Shown here one piece after another: positions 33,308 through 41,931 of a stretch of DNA of 64,000 nt. This stretch comes from Bacillota bacterium (lineage in GTDB: Bacteria; Bacillota; Clostridia; Christensenellales; UBA1242): assembly GCA_009784555.1 (NCBI GenBank), contig WRBO01000001.1, positions 48,758 to 112,757 on the forward strand. Reading direction: 5' to 3'. Both the position numbers and the translations under genes were made by a program. Below the pieces are notes generated by a model that saw only the letters and a list, made by a program, of their open reading frames with translations, did not search any database and was not told the DNA's origin. Position 1 is the stretch's first letter; each line of letters starts with the position of its first letter.

Positions 33308-34603
33308 ATGAAGAGAACAGAAGTTGGTAGTTTGAAGATTGGCAAGACCGTAACGGTACACGGTTGGGTGGATACGTTGCGCGACCAGAAGTCTATGATT
33401 TTCCTGGTGATACGTGACCGTAGCGGTCGTGTTCAAGTTGTTATCAAGAAGGCCGAAAATCCAGAGATGGCGGCGGCGGTTGAAGGGTTGCTGACGGGGT
33501 CTACCGTTGTTGTGAAAGGTGAGGTTAAGGATGCGCCGCAGGTGAAGTTGGGGGGGATTGAGATTGTTCCGATTTCTTTGACAGTTACCTCTAGGGCCGA
33601 TGTTTCGCCTATTGATGAGAAGAGCGGGTTGGATTTGTTGTTGGATTACCGATGGCTGGATTTACGTGATGAGAAGAAGTTATTGTATTTCCAGGTGCAG
33701 ACCGCGATATTGAAGGCGATGCGTGATTGGTTTGTTCAAGCTGGCTTTATTGAGATTATGACGCCGAAGTTGAACGGTTCGGTTACCGAGGGTGGTGCCG
33801 AGGTGTTTGAGGTGAAGTATTTCGACCAGAAGGCGTATTTGACGCAGAGCCCGCAATTTTTCAAGCAGATGGGAATTGCCGCAGGATTTGAGAAGGTGTT
33901 TGAGGTTGGCGGATGTTACCGTGCCGAGAAGAGTTTTACCAGTCGTCACGCAACAGAGTTTTTTGCGTTAGATGTTGAGATTGGATTCATTGATGACGAG
34001 CATGACGTTATGGATGCAGAGGAAGCGATGTTGAAGTATGTTTTGAAACAAGTGGTTAAGACATGCGCGCCGATTTTCAAGAAGTTGAACATTGATGTTG
34101 AGGTGCCGAACGGTCGGTTTCCGCGCATTACCCTGATGCAGGCGTATGAGTTATTACGTGAGGAGCGAGGGTACGAGGTTCCGAAGGCCGCCAAGGGTGA
34201 TTTAGACCCAGAGGCCGAGCGTTTGTTGTGTGAGATTTCCAAGGAGAAGTGGGGTTCGGAGTTTATCTTTATTACGAACTTTCCGTGGTCAGCGCGTCCG
34301 TTTTACGTTATGCGTATGGATGGGAATAAGTTTACACGTGGGTTTGACCTCCTTTATAAGGGTGTTGAGATTACAAGTGGCGGGCAACGTGAGCATACAC
34401 GCGCGGCGTTGGAAGAGAGTTGCGTGATGAAGGGAATTAATCCCGCCGACATGAACAACTATATCCAGTTTTTTGATTATGGGTGTCCGCCTCATGGTGG
34501 GTATGCGTTGGGGTTGGCGCGGTTTTGTGCGAAGGTTTTGGGGTTGCCGTCCGTTAAGGATACGACTTTTCTGTTCCGTGGGCCGCAGCGTTTGGCACCA
34601 TAA
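33308..34603 (+). CDS. aspS: Archaeal-type aspartyl-tRNA synthetase, probably non-discriminating
   Basis: 431 residues, class II synthetase. The OB-fold anticodon domain (1-105) is followed by motif 2 (VGGCYRAEKSFTSRHATEFFALDVE) and motif 3 (GGYALGLARFCAKVLGL). At about 430 residues without the large GAD insertion of bacterial AspRS, it belongs to the short archaeal-type group known from some Clostridia and Deinococcus. Members of this group in gatCAB-bearing bacteria often charge both tRNA(Asp) and tRNA(Asn), and gatC-gatA-gatB lie directly downstream. Non-discrimination is inferred. Confidence 0.9.
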   Translation: MKRTEVGSLKIGKTVTVHGWVDTLRDQKSMIFLVIRDRSGRVQVVIKKAENPEMAAAVEGLLTGSTVVVKGEVKDAPQVKLGGIEIVPISLTVTSRADVSPIDEKSGLDLLLDYRWLDLRDEKKLLYFQVQTAILKAMRDWFVQAGFIEIMTPKLNGSVTEGGAEVFEVKYFDQKAYLTQSPQFFKQMGIAAGFEKVFEVGGCYRAEKSFTSRHATEFFALDVEIGFIDDEHDVMDAEEAMLKYVLKQVVKTCAPIFKKLNIDVEVPNGRFPRITLMQAYELLREERGYEVPKAAKGDLDPEAERLLCEISKEKWGSEFIFITNFPWSARPFYVMRMDGNKFTRGFDLLYKGVEITSGGQREHTRAALEESCVMKGINPADMNNYIQFFDYGCPPHGGYALGLARFCAKVLGLPSVKDTTFLFRGPQRLAP

Positions 34604-34674
34604 TTCCCTACCCCAGCGTTTAATTTTTTTCATATAGTTTTGACTCGTTGCCCTAACATACTTCGGACCACGTG

Positions 34675-34990
34675 TTATACATGTGCGCAAAGCGCACGGA
34701 TTAATGGAAAGTTCGGGCCGAGGCCGCAGGCCGAGCGTTTGGCCCGAAGTCGAAGGCCTGGGGGGGGTTTTTCTTTTTTGCGTTTTTTACTGGGGGGGTT
34801 TTTACGCGTCACCCGCGCGCCGATTCGGGTTTGCCCCGTTGGGGCAAAACTCTCATCTATTGCTTGGTTCCGCTTCTCTTCGGGCCAAACGTTCGCGAGC
34901 ATAGCTCGCGAAGCCCGAACTTCTTTTATGTGAAGCATTTAGAATGTCCCTCCCACGTTACTGTAACATAGCTTTTTGCAGGGTCAAGGG
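34675..34990 (-). repeat. Interspersed hairpin-rich repeat, type A (copy 2, inverted)
   Basis: Reverse-strand copy of the 17.8-kb element filling most of the aspS-gatC gap. On the minus strand: GTCAGCAACCCCC, TTGACC, 16 nt, TACAGT, GGGAGG, ATG at 34938 and an 87-residue ORF (to 34675) close to that of copy 1 (MLHIKEVRASRAMLANVWPE). Both nested hairpins, the C8/C7 tracts (seen here as G runs) and a different but still paired final stem GTGCGC/GCGCAC are present. The ORF stops in this last hairpin. Confidence 0.82.
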
Positions 34991-35060
34991 GGTTGCTGAC
35001 AATTTTTGTTGTATAAAAAATATATTGTTCGTGGTGGCGAGAAGTGATATAATTTATGTT

Positions 35061-35381
35061 ATGGATGGAATTAAAGATGGAGTTCGGAACAGTATTCGTT
35101 TCGAGATAAGCGAGCAAATCGCGCAGGACGTTGCGGCGACCGTTGAGTACATGCGGGAGTTGGGAACCGCCGATGCGGTTTTGATGGGCGACAGGATTTT
35201 GGGGTTGGAGGAGTTGTGCCAGGATGTTGTTGTGCCAGGCTTTACCATTGAGCAGGCGATGCAGAATGCCCAAGCGTCAAGCGCAGGCACATCGCGGAAA
35301 AAGTCGGGGGCCGATGCATTGCCGCCGCAGGCATCAATGAGCCGCGGGCGGTTTTTTGTGGTGCCACAGGTTGTGGAATAG
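35061..35381 (+). CDS. gatC: Glutamyl/aspartyl-tRNA amidotransferase subunit C
   Basis: 106 residues. GatC clamps GatA and GatB together. The sequence is divergent; position directly before gatA and the start MDGIKDGVRNSIRFEISEQIAQDVAATVEYM-like N-terminal helix support it. Residues about 65-100 replace the usual HVLPL-type region with a Gly/Ser/Ala linker. The ATG at 35061 is fixed by TTGTTC (about 35025), 17 nt, TGA-TATAAT (35048-35053) ending 7 nt upstream. The longer ORF from 34944 comes from repeat DNA. Confidence 0.7.
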   Translation: MDGIKDGVRNSIRFEISEQIAQDVAATVEYMRELGTADAVLMGDRILGLEELCQDVVVPGFTIEQAMQNAQASSAGTSRKKSGADALPPQASMSRGRFFVVPQVVE

Positions 35382-35390
35382 GGAGATTTT

Positions 35391-36794
35391 ATGGATTACA
35401 AAACCATGTCTGTTGATGAGTTTGTCGCGGGTATTCGTGGCAAGAAGTTTACGGCGGTTGATGCCGTGAAGACATTTGTTGACCGCGCGAAGAAAGACAA
35501 GCATAATGCGGTGTTGGAGGTTTTCGCATCGTGGAAAGACCAGGCCGCGGCAGTTGATGCGAAGATTGCAAAGGGCCAGGCCGTTGGGGTGTTGGCGGGT
35601 GTGCCCATTTTCATTAAGGATAATGTATTGATGCAGGGGCATCGTGCGAGTGCGGCGTCGAAGTTTTTAGAGAACTTTGTTTCGCCGTATGATTCCACCG
35701 TTATTAGGAAGTTGAAAGAGGCCGATGCGGTCATTATCGGCCGTGCGAATATGGATGAGTTTGCCTTGGGTGGATGTGGTACCAAATCGGCGTTTGGTGT
35801 TGTTCGGAATGCGGTGAACCCAGAGTTTGTTGCGGGCGGTTCAAGCAGCGGTTCGGCCGTGGCACAGGCGTTGGGTTATTGTTTGGCGGCCATTGGAACG
35901 GACACGGGTGGCAGTATTCGTATTCCCGCGTCTTTTAACGGTGTTGTCGGTGTGAAGCCGTCGTATGGCGTTGTATCGCGTTATGGTGTGGTTGGGATGG
36001 CCAGTGGGTTAGACCATGTGGGCGTTTTCGCGAATAGTGCGAGTGATGCCCAGATTATGTTGGACGTTATTGCGGGGAGGGATTATTTCGACAGAACCTC
36101 GGTCGAGAAGCCCGTTATTAAAAAGGATGTGAAGGCCAGTTCCCTGCGCATCGGATATGTTAAGAATTTGTTAGACCCGTTCATTGCCCCGCACAAAGAT
36201 GTTTACGAAAAGGTCTTTGCCCAATTTGAGGCGGCGGGTGCGAAGCGCAAGGATGTTAAAATCAAGGATGTTGAGAAGGCCGTGCAGGCGTATTTTGCCG
36301 TTATGTGCGGACAGGCGACATCGAACCTGGCCCGTTATACCGGGACGCGGTATACCCAGTCGAAGGCGGCGGAGACGTTGGAGGAATTGTACCTGGCGTC
36401 GCGAACCGAGTTTTTTGGCGACCAGGTTAAGACGCGGATGGTGAGCGGGAGTATATCGTTGGCGTGGTCGGATGGACATTCGATTTACAAAAAGGGATTG
36501 GAGATGCAGAGGCAGTTTACCGCCGATTTCGCGAAGGTTTTTGAAGAGGTTGATTGTTTGTTGTTGCCGACGATGATTGGGCCAGCGGCGTGTGTTGAGA
36601 AATATTATGCCCGCGTGAACGAGAACCGTGTGTTTTTGACGCCCGCGAACTTTGCCCATGTGCCCGCGATGACGGTGCCATGCGGTGTGGTTGATGGGTT
36701 GCCGATTGGATTACAGATTATTTGCAAGAAGTATGACGAGGCGACGATGTTCGCCGTTGCGAAAATGTTTGAAGAAATGCGAGGTGCCAAGTGA
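35391..36794 (+). CDS. gatA: Glutamyl/aspartyl-tRNA amidotransferase subunit A
   Basis: 467 residues, amidase-signature enzyme that frees ammonia from Gln or Asn for tRNA-bound Glu/Asp amidation. The catalytic Ser-cisSer-Lys triad is visible: Lys in PIFIKDN, serines in GGSSSGSAVA and the nucleophile in GTDTGGSIRIPA. Follows gatC by 9 nt with GGGAG before the ATG, and its end overlaps gatB by 4 nt (GTGA). Confidence 0.96.
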   Translation: MDYKTMSVDEFVAGIRGKKFTAVDAVKTFVDRAKKDKHNAVLEVFASWKDQAAAVDAKIAKGQAVGVLAGVPIFIKDNVLMQGHRASAASKFLENFVSPYDSTVIRKLKEADAVIIGRANMDEFALGGCGTKSAFGVVRNAVNPEFVAGGSSSGSAVAQALGYCLAAIGTDTGGSIRIPASFNGVVGVKPSYGVVSRYGVVGMASGLDHVGVFANSASDAQIMLDVIAGRDYFDRTSVEKPVIKKDVKASSLRIGYVKNLLDPFIAPHKDVYEKVFAQFEAAGAKRKDVKIKDVEKAVQAYFAVMCGQATSNLARYTGTRYTQSKAAETLEELYLASRTEFFGDQVKTRMVSGSISLAWSDGHSIYKKGLEMQRQFTADFAKVFEEVDCLLLPTMIGPAACVEKYYARVNENRVFLTPANFAHVPAMTVPCGVVDGLPIGLQIICKKYDEATMFAVAKMFEEMRGAK

Positions 36795-38209
36795 GTACAA
36801 AATATGATGTAGTTATTGGTTTGGAGATTCACGCGGAGTTGAATACCGCGACGAAAATCTTTTGCCGTTGTGCGAACACCGCGGGGGGTGCGGATGTGTC
36901 CGAGCCGAACCGCAATGTTTGTCCGACGTGTATGGGGATGCCAGGGGCGTTGCCAGCCGTTAACAGGATGGCCGTTGAGAAGTCGATTTTAGCGGGGATG
37001 GCGTTTGGATGTCGCATTAATGATGTTGTGATGTTCGAGCGGAAGCATTATTTTTACCCAGACCTGCCTAGTGGTTACCAGTTGACGCAGTTGGAGCGGC
37101 CGCAGTGTTTGGGTGGTGGGATTACCCTTTCTACTGGGAAGCTGATACGATTGAACCGAATACACCTGGAAGAAGATGCCGGGAAGTTGGTTCACGATGA
37201 GGTTCGTGGCGAGACTTTGGTTGATTTGAACCGTGCGGGAACGCCATTGATTGAGATGGTTACCGAGCCAGATATTTCCAACGCGGCCGAGGCGGTCGAG
37301 TTTTTGGAGGAGGTTCGCAGTCGGTTGGTGTACAGCGGTGTTGCGGATTGCAAGATGGAAGAGGGCGGGATGCGGTGTGACGTCAATATCTCGTTAAAGC
37401 CCGCGGGAGCAAAGAAGTTTGGGAACCGTGTTGAGATGAAGAACCTGAACAGTTTTAAGATGGTTGCGCGTGCGATTGAGTACGAGACGAAGCGGCAGGC
37501 AAAGTTGTTAGATGATGGCAAGGCCGTGGCCGTGCAGACGCGCAAGTGGAATGATGCGAGCGGGATTAGCACGCCTATGCGTGGGAAGGAGCAAGAGGTT
37601 GATTATCGGTACATGCCCGACCCAGACCAGTTGATGATTCGTATTACCGATGGTGATGTTGCGCGTATTAAGAAGACGTTGCCGAAGTTGGCGCACGAAT
37701 TGCGCGCCGAGTTTGTTGCGATGGGGTTGCCAGAGTATGATGCAGATATTTTGACGCGTGATAAGGATTTGACGAAGTTTTTTATTAACGCGTTGGGTTC
37801 TTATCCATCGGCAAAGCCGTTGGCGAATTGGATTATGACACATGTTTTGGCGCGGGCAACGAATTATCGTATTGAGATATCCCCCGTTCAGTTGGTTTCG
37901 ATTATCCAGATGGTTGACAAGAAGGATATTTCCCAGAAGAATGCATTGGAGATTATTGACGAAATTTGGGGCACGGAAAAAGACCCGAAAAAGGTTGCAA
38001 AGGATAAGGGATTTACGAACAAGGTTGCCGCAGGTGAGATTGAGGCAATTGTAGTTGAGTTAATGGCCACGAACGAAAAGGCGGTTGCCGATTATGCCGA
38101 GGGCCCAGATAAAGTTGTGAACTTTTTCATGGGACAGGTTATGAAGAGAACGGGCGGTCGTGCGGACAGCGTAGTTGTTAAGGAAATTGTTGTGGAAAAA
38201 TTGAGTTAG
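36791..38209 (+). CDS. gatB: Glutamyl/aspartyl-tRNA amidotransferase subunit B
   Basis: 472 residues. GatB phosphorylates and amidates mischarged Glu-tRNA(Gln) or Asp-tRNA(Asn). It begins YDVVIGLEIHAELNTATKIFC, contains the zinc-site CRC...CPTCMGMPGALPAVN and the PDLPSGYQ and KMEEGGMRCDVN blocks, and ends with the GatB/YqeY tail domain. The GTG start overlaps gatA. With the short AspRS upstream, the cassette is best read as the Asn-tRNA(Asn) (and perhaps Gln-tRNA(Gln)) route. Confidence 0.96.
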   Translation: MSTKYDVVIGLEIHAELNTATKIFCRCANTAGGADVSEPNRNVCPTCMGMPGALPAVNRMAVEKSILAGMAFGCRINDVVMFERKHYFYPDLPSGYQLTQLERPQCLGGGITLSTGKLIRLNRIHLEEDAGKLVHDEVRGETLVDLNRAGTPLIEMVTEPDISNAAEAVEFLEEVRSRLVYSGVADCKMEEGGMRCDVNISLKPAGAKKFGNRVEMKNLNSFKMVARAIEYETKRQAKLLDDGKAVAVQTRKWNDASGISTPMRGKEQEVDYRYMPDPDQLMIRITDGDVARIKKTLPKLAHELRAEFVAMGLPEYDADILTRDKDLTKFFINALGSYPSAKPLANWIMTHVLARATNYRIEISPVQLVSIIQMVDKKDISQKNALEIIDEIWGTEKDPKKVAKDKGFTNKVAAGEIEAIVVELMATNEKAVADYAEGPDKVVNFFMGQVMKRTGGRADSVVVKEIVVEKLS

Positions 38210-39609
38210 TAGGTTTTGTTGCAGTAGAAGTATTCGATACTCCCCCGACATTGCCATTCGGATTCAAAGTAGGTTGTGTTGTTTTTGTAGGCCTGGATTG
38301 CGCGCAGGATTGACGGCACGATGTTTTCGGGCAGGTTGTTGATGTTGAACCATGCGAGGTCACCGACCTTTTGCGGTTCCATGATTTGAATGTCGCCGTC
38401 CCAATAGCGGGCGAAGAAGTATGCGTGGTGATATGCCGTTCCGTCGACCAGCGTGTGTGACGTTGCGGTGAATTCGATGTATTCGCGTGACATTTGAGCG
38501 TTGATTTCTTCGTATGCCTCGCGGATGATGGACGAGAGCATTGTTTCGCCGTCGTCAACGTGGCCCGATGCGGAGGCATCCCAATGGTCGGTCATCCAGC
38601 CGCCTTTTCGGAGTTGCAAAAGAACCTCTGGCCCGTCGGATGTGTCGCGCAATAAGAATAGGAATGTCGCCGCGGGTGCCGTGTGACGTTTTGTGTTTTG
38701 CGTTGCGGGGGTTTCATTGCCCTTTGATTTTGTGGGTTTTTCGCGCTTTGGTTTTTCATCCCGCAGGGGCTTTTCTTTTACGAGTTTTTCATGTTTTTGT
38801 TTTGGTTGGGCCGCAGCCTTTTTTTCTTTGCGTTCACAGAGGGCCTCTTTGGTTGTTTTTTGTGTTTGTGGTTCGGGTGCGGATTGTTCCTTTGGCTTGC
38901 GGTCACGGTATAGGAGCCAGAAGATGAAGTACGTGACGGTGTTGACCAGTAGGATTGCAACGATGAGGGCGATTGGCCACCAGATTTCGCCGAGGTCCTG
39001 TTGCGTGTTGTACAGGGCCGAGAATGCGGTTTGCATGTTTGCAAAGTTTGTGTCGAAGACGTATGCCATTCCCCATGAGAGCAGACCGAGGAGTGTGTAT
39101 AGGACGAGCCCGAGTAGGAATAGGCGGATGTTTGGGCGGAAGAGACGTAGTGCGACCATGAATGCGAAGAATGCGACGATTAGGAAGTGGTAGAGGATGC
39201 TGTGCATTGCGTTCCAGTTTTCAAACATGTATATCGTCGCGGTTGCGCCGAGGATTGCGTGCGGGAAGAGGTAGAAGCTAATGATAAATACGAATGACGA
39301 GACGAAGGAGAGGATTAGACCGAATTGGCGGAGGCGGCCGCGGGTGAATGAGGCGAGGGCGAAGAAGAGTATGAAATAGCTGCTGAAATGAAATGGGAGG
39401 TTGAAATTGTTATAGTCACCGTCCGCGGTGATTGCGCGAAATTGTTTCACGATTTCCAGGGCAATCAGGGTGAGTGTTATAATTATGAGAGGCACGTTTT
39501 TGGCGGTCGCCCCGCGGCGACGCAGGGCGAGGCCCATGATAAAAGCCAGGGCGATTATAATCCCCGTTGCCACCCCAAAAACAATCAAGTCGTCGCGTGT
39601 ATGTTCCAT
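38206..39609 (-). CDS. YwaF-like membrane domain fused to a Nudix hydrolase
   Basis: 467 residues. Residues 1-240 contain about seven transmembrane helices with NLPFHFSSYFILFFALAS and AMHSILYHFLIV, resembling the YwaF/TIGR02206 integral membrane family. A Lys/Glu/Pro-rich linker (about 245-315) leads to a Nudix domain with a perfect box GHVDDGETMLSSIIREAYEEI (about 360-380). I know of no standard protein with this pairing. The ATG is preceded by TATAAT (plus-strand 39615-39620) at 5 nt and no Shine-Dalgarno. Its stop overlaps the gatB stop, tail to tail. Confidence 0.8.
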   Translation of the reverse strand: MEHTRDDLIVFGVATGIIIALAFIMGLALRRRGATAKNVPLIIITLTLIALEIVKQFRAITADGDYNNFNLPFHFSSYFILFFALASFTRGRLRQFGLILSFVSSFVFIISFYLFPHAILGATATIYMFENWNAMHSILYHFLIVAFFAFMVALRLFRPNIRLFLLGLVLYTLLGLLSWGMAYVFDTNFANMQTAFSALYNTQQDLGEIWWPIALIVAILLVNTVTYFIFWLLYRDRKPKEQSAPEPQTQKTTKEALCERKEKKAAAQPKQKHEKLVKEKPLRDEKPKREKPTKSKGNETPATQNTKRHTAPAATFLFLLRDTSDGPEVLLQLRKGGWMTDHWDASASGHVDDGETMLSSIIREAYEEINAQMSREYIEFTATSHTLVDGTAYHHAYFFARYWDGDIQIMEPQKVGDLAWFNINNLPENIVPSILRAIQAYKNNTTYFESEWQCRGSIEYFYCNKTY

Positions 39610-39681
39610 GCAGTATTATACAATGCGCGCATAAAAAATGCAATACCTAGTATTGAAAATTTGGGGTGGAGCGCGTTGGAG

Positions 39682-39921
39682 TTATGAGTCGCCGCGGAGA
39701 ACACGTGCAGGACATATTCGCGAGATGCGGTAGGCAGGAATGAAACATGCGAGCAAGGACATAACAACAGATGCGCCCATTACGATAGCAGAGTTCAGCC
39801 AAGTGTATTGCGCCAATCCAGAAATTCCCGTGGCGGTTGCCATGATAGTGTTCAGAGGGCCAAGGAAAGCGAGCCCGAGTGCAAGACCGACACCAGCGGC
39901 GATAAGCGCGACGACCAGAGT
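39682..39921 (-). pseudogene. Severed C-terminal part of the ABC permease (after an in-frame stop)
   Basis: Reading on from the TAA at 39922-39924 in the same frame gives 79 further codons with no other stop: TLVVALIAAGVGLALGLAF, then two more hydrophobic stretches, then IPAYRISRICPARVLRGDS and TAA (39682-39684). This is the normal last part of an FtsX/MacB-like permease, ending in the usual PARVLR. One base change would restore the full gene, so this is a recent nonsense mutation, a sequence error, or read-through. Confidence 0.85.
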
Positions 39922-41931
39922 TTAAAGGTTCACCAGAGCCGATACGCGGCCGCGAGAGGCACCGAGACTGCGCAGGATTGCGATTTCGCCTGCCCTTTCC
40001 TGTGCCGTTACCCAAATTATCATTCCCAACATAATCACGGCGATGACCAATGCCAGTATCGCCAAGGCCATGAGTACAGCGGTTACGCCCCATACGAGGT
40101 CACCGACCTGGGCTATTGGGTCGTAGAGGTATACGTTTTGAACCCCTGGGCGTGCGTTAAAGCGGGTGACGAAATCGGCGATTGTGCGCGCGCCGTCAAG
40201 GCCGACGGGGAAAATTTCGACAGATACGGCGGCATCGTTAAAGCCAAGGCGGGCCAACGTTGCGCGGTATTCATAGAAGTCCATTTCCGTGTGGGTGAGG
40301 ATAGATTGGGTCGAGCCGCCTTCCCATGCGAGTTGTTGCGCCGCGACAATCTCACTGGTCATATTTCGCGCAACGACCGAGGTCGTTAGGGCGCGGTGGT
40401 GGGCGATGCCCGGTTCGAGGATGCGGAGGGTGCCGTTTTCCCGTGGGCGTACCACACCCACGACCGTCAGAAGCATCGTATCGGTGGATGTAACGCGGTC
40501 GGCCCAAAGCCCGTCTCGCCAAGCGATTGCGTTACCGAAGTTCATACCGCGAAGTTCGTCGAAGCGCGGCAGAAATTGCCCCGCCGTTGCCGAATGCGTT
40601 GAGCGAACATAATATACGTTATTTGGAAGCCACAGCATGGTTTCGCCGAGGCGGTCGGCGGTGAATGTTTGGGGTGTGTTTGTGACAACCAGAACCTCGG
40701 ACGCGTTTTGAGGGAGGCGGCCGCCAGTTATCATTTCGTACTGTTGCTCTACCGTAGGGAGGGAGTTGATTTCTTGGAAATTGAGGGCGGTTCCCCGAGT
40801 AAACGCGAGTCCGTTGTCATCGTTTACAAGCAGGTTGAATTCCATCGCGCGGTTATAGCGTTTCGCACGGAATGCATAGGGGTCAATTCCCGTGGCGGGG
40901 TCGGCCATGAGGTCGGTGAATTCACGAGGCAGTACGTGCGTTGCGGTTGCGGCGGTTTGGCCAACGGTAAGGCGGCCAGGTGTTTGTGTGGCACCTATGG
41001 TTATTGGGGCACCCGATTCGTATCCCGTTCGCATGTCGTCAACGTGGGCAGAAAACCCAGTTCCCAAGGCGAGGGAAAGTGAGAGCGCAATTGCCCCCAG
41101 TCCGACCGCGAAGAGGGTTGCGAGGGTGCGCACGCGCTTTGCCGCGATTGATGCAAAGGCAAGTCCGAACATGGTTCGCAGACCCATTGGGCGGCGGCGG
41201 ACGCGTTGGGTTATGCCTGTGCGTGTTACGTTTTCGTCGGTTGGGATTAAGTCGGTTTGTTTTATCTCGCGGTCGCTCTCGACACGGCCATGTTTCATTG
41301 TTATGATGCGGTCGCTGTATTCTTCGGCCAGTTTTCGGTTATGTGTGACGAGGATGACCAGGCGGGTGTGGGATGCCGTGCGGAGGATTTGCATAACGCC
41401 CTCGGCATTGATGTCGTCGAGGTTACCAGTTGGTTCATCCGCCAGGATAATTTGCGGGTTTTTGACAAGGGCGCGGGCCAGTTCTACCCTTTGGCGTTCG
41501 CCGACCGAGAGGTGACTGGCGACCCTGTTTTCGTGGTGTTGGAGGCCGACCTGTTTCAATATTTTTTTGGCGCGGATTGTTTGTTCGGCGGCGCGGATGC
41601 CCAAGAGCTTTAGGGGCATTCGGACGTTTTCGATGGCGGTCAGGTGCGGGATTGATTGCCCCGTTTGAAAGATAAAGCCGATTGAGTTGGCGCGGTAGTA
41701 GTTGAACTCGCGCTCTGTGAATTGGGCGGTTGAGATGCCGTCGACCGTCATGTTGCCGCCGTCATAGTTATCAAGTCCGCCGATGATGTTCAGTAACGAG
41801 GTCTTGCCGCAGCCAGAGTGTCCAAGGATAGAGACCAAACCCGTGTCGCCGAATTGCAGGTTGAGTTTGTCCAGGGCGGTTACCGGATGTTCTTCTTGAT
41901 AGATTTTGGTAATGTTTTTTAGCTCTAGCAT
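39922..41931 (-). CDS. ABC transporter fusion (ATPase-FtsX permease), truncated by a stop codon
   Basis: 669 residues up to the TAA. The ATPase (1-225) is intact: Walker A GHSGCGKTS, signature HLSVGERQR, Walker B IILADEPTGNLD. A transmembrane helix (about 262-285), an extracellular domain and a helix near 625-650 follow; LRSLGASRGRVSALVNL is directly cut by the stop, where family members continue for two more helices. The missing part is still present downstream in frame. GAGGAGG precedes the ATG and the gene directly follows the surface protein gene, suggesting an operon. It is a paralogue of the degenerate fusion at 21.5-23.4 kb. Confidence 0.85.
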   Translation of the reverse strand: MLELKNITKIYQEEHPVTALDKLNLQFGDTGLVSILGHSGCGKTSLLNIIGGLDNYDGGNMTVDGISTAQFTEREFNYYRANSIGFIFQTGQSIPHLTAIENVRMPLKLLGIRAAEQTIRAKKILKQVGLQHHENRVASHLSVGERQRVELARALVKNPQIILADEPTGNLDDINAEGVMQILRTASHTRLVILVTHNRKLAEEYSDRIITMKHGRVESDREIKQTDLIPTDENVTRTGITQRVRRRPMGLRTMFGLAFASIAAKRVRTLATLFAVGLGAIALSLSLALGTGFSAHVDDMRTGYESGAPITIGATQTPGRLTVGQTAATATHVLPREFTDLMADPATGIDPYAFRAKRYNRAMEFNLLVNDDNGLAFTRGTALNFQEINSLPTVEQQYEMITGGRLPQNASEVLVVTNTPQTFTADRLGETMLWLPNNVYYVRSTHSATAGQFLPRFDELRGMNFGNAIAWRDGLWADRVTSTDTMLLTVVGVVRPRENGTLRILEPGIAHHRALTTSVVARNMTSEIVAAQQLAWEGGSTQSILTHTEMDFYEYRATLARLGFNDAAVSVEIFPVGLDGARTIADFVTRFNARPGVQNVYLYDPIAQVGDLVWGVTAVLMALAILALVIAVIMLGMIIWVTAQERAGEIAILRSLGASRGRVSALVNL

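Noticed and set aside
28437..34990. CRISPR array formed by the repeats
   Set aside because: Copies are few, long, widely spaced and carry promoters; there are no regular spacers and no cas genes.
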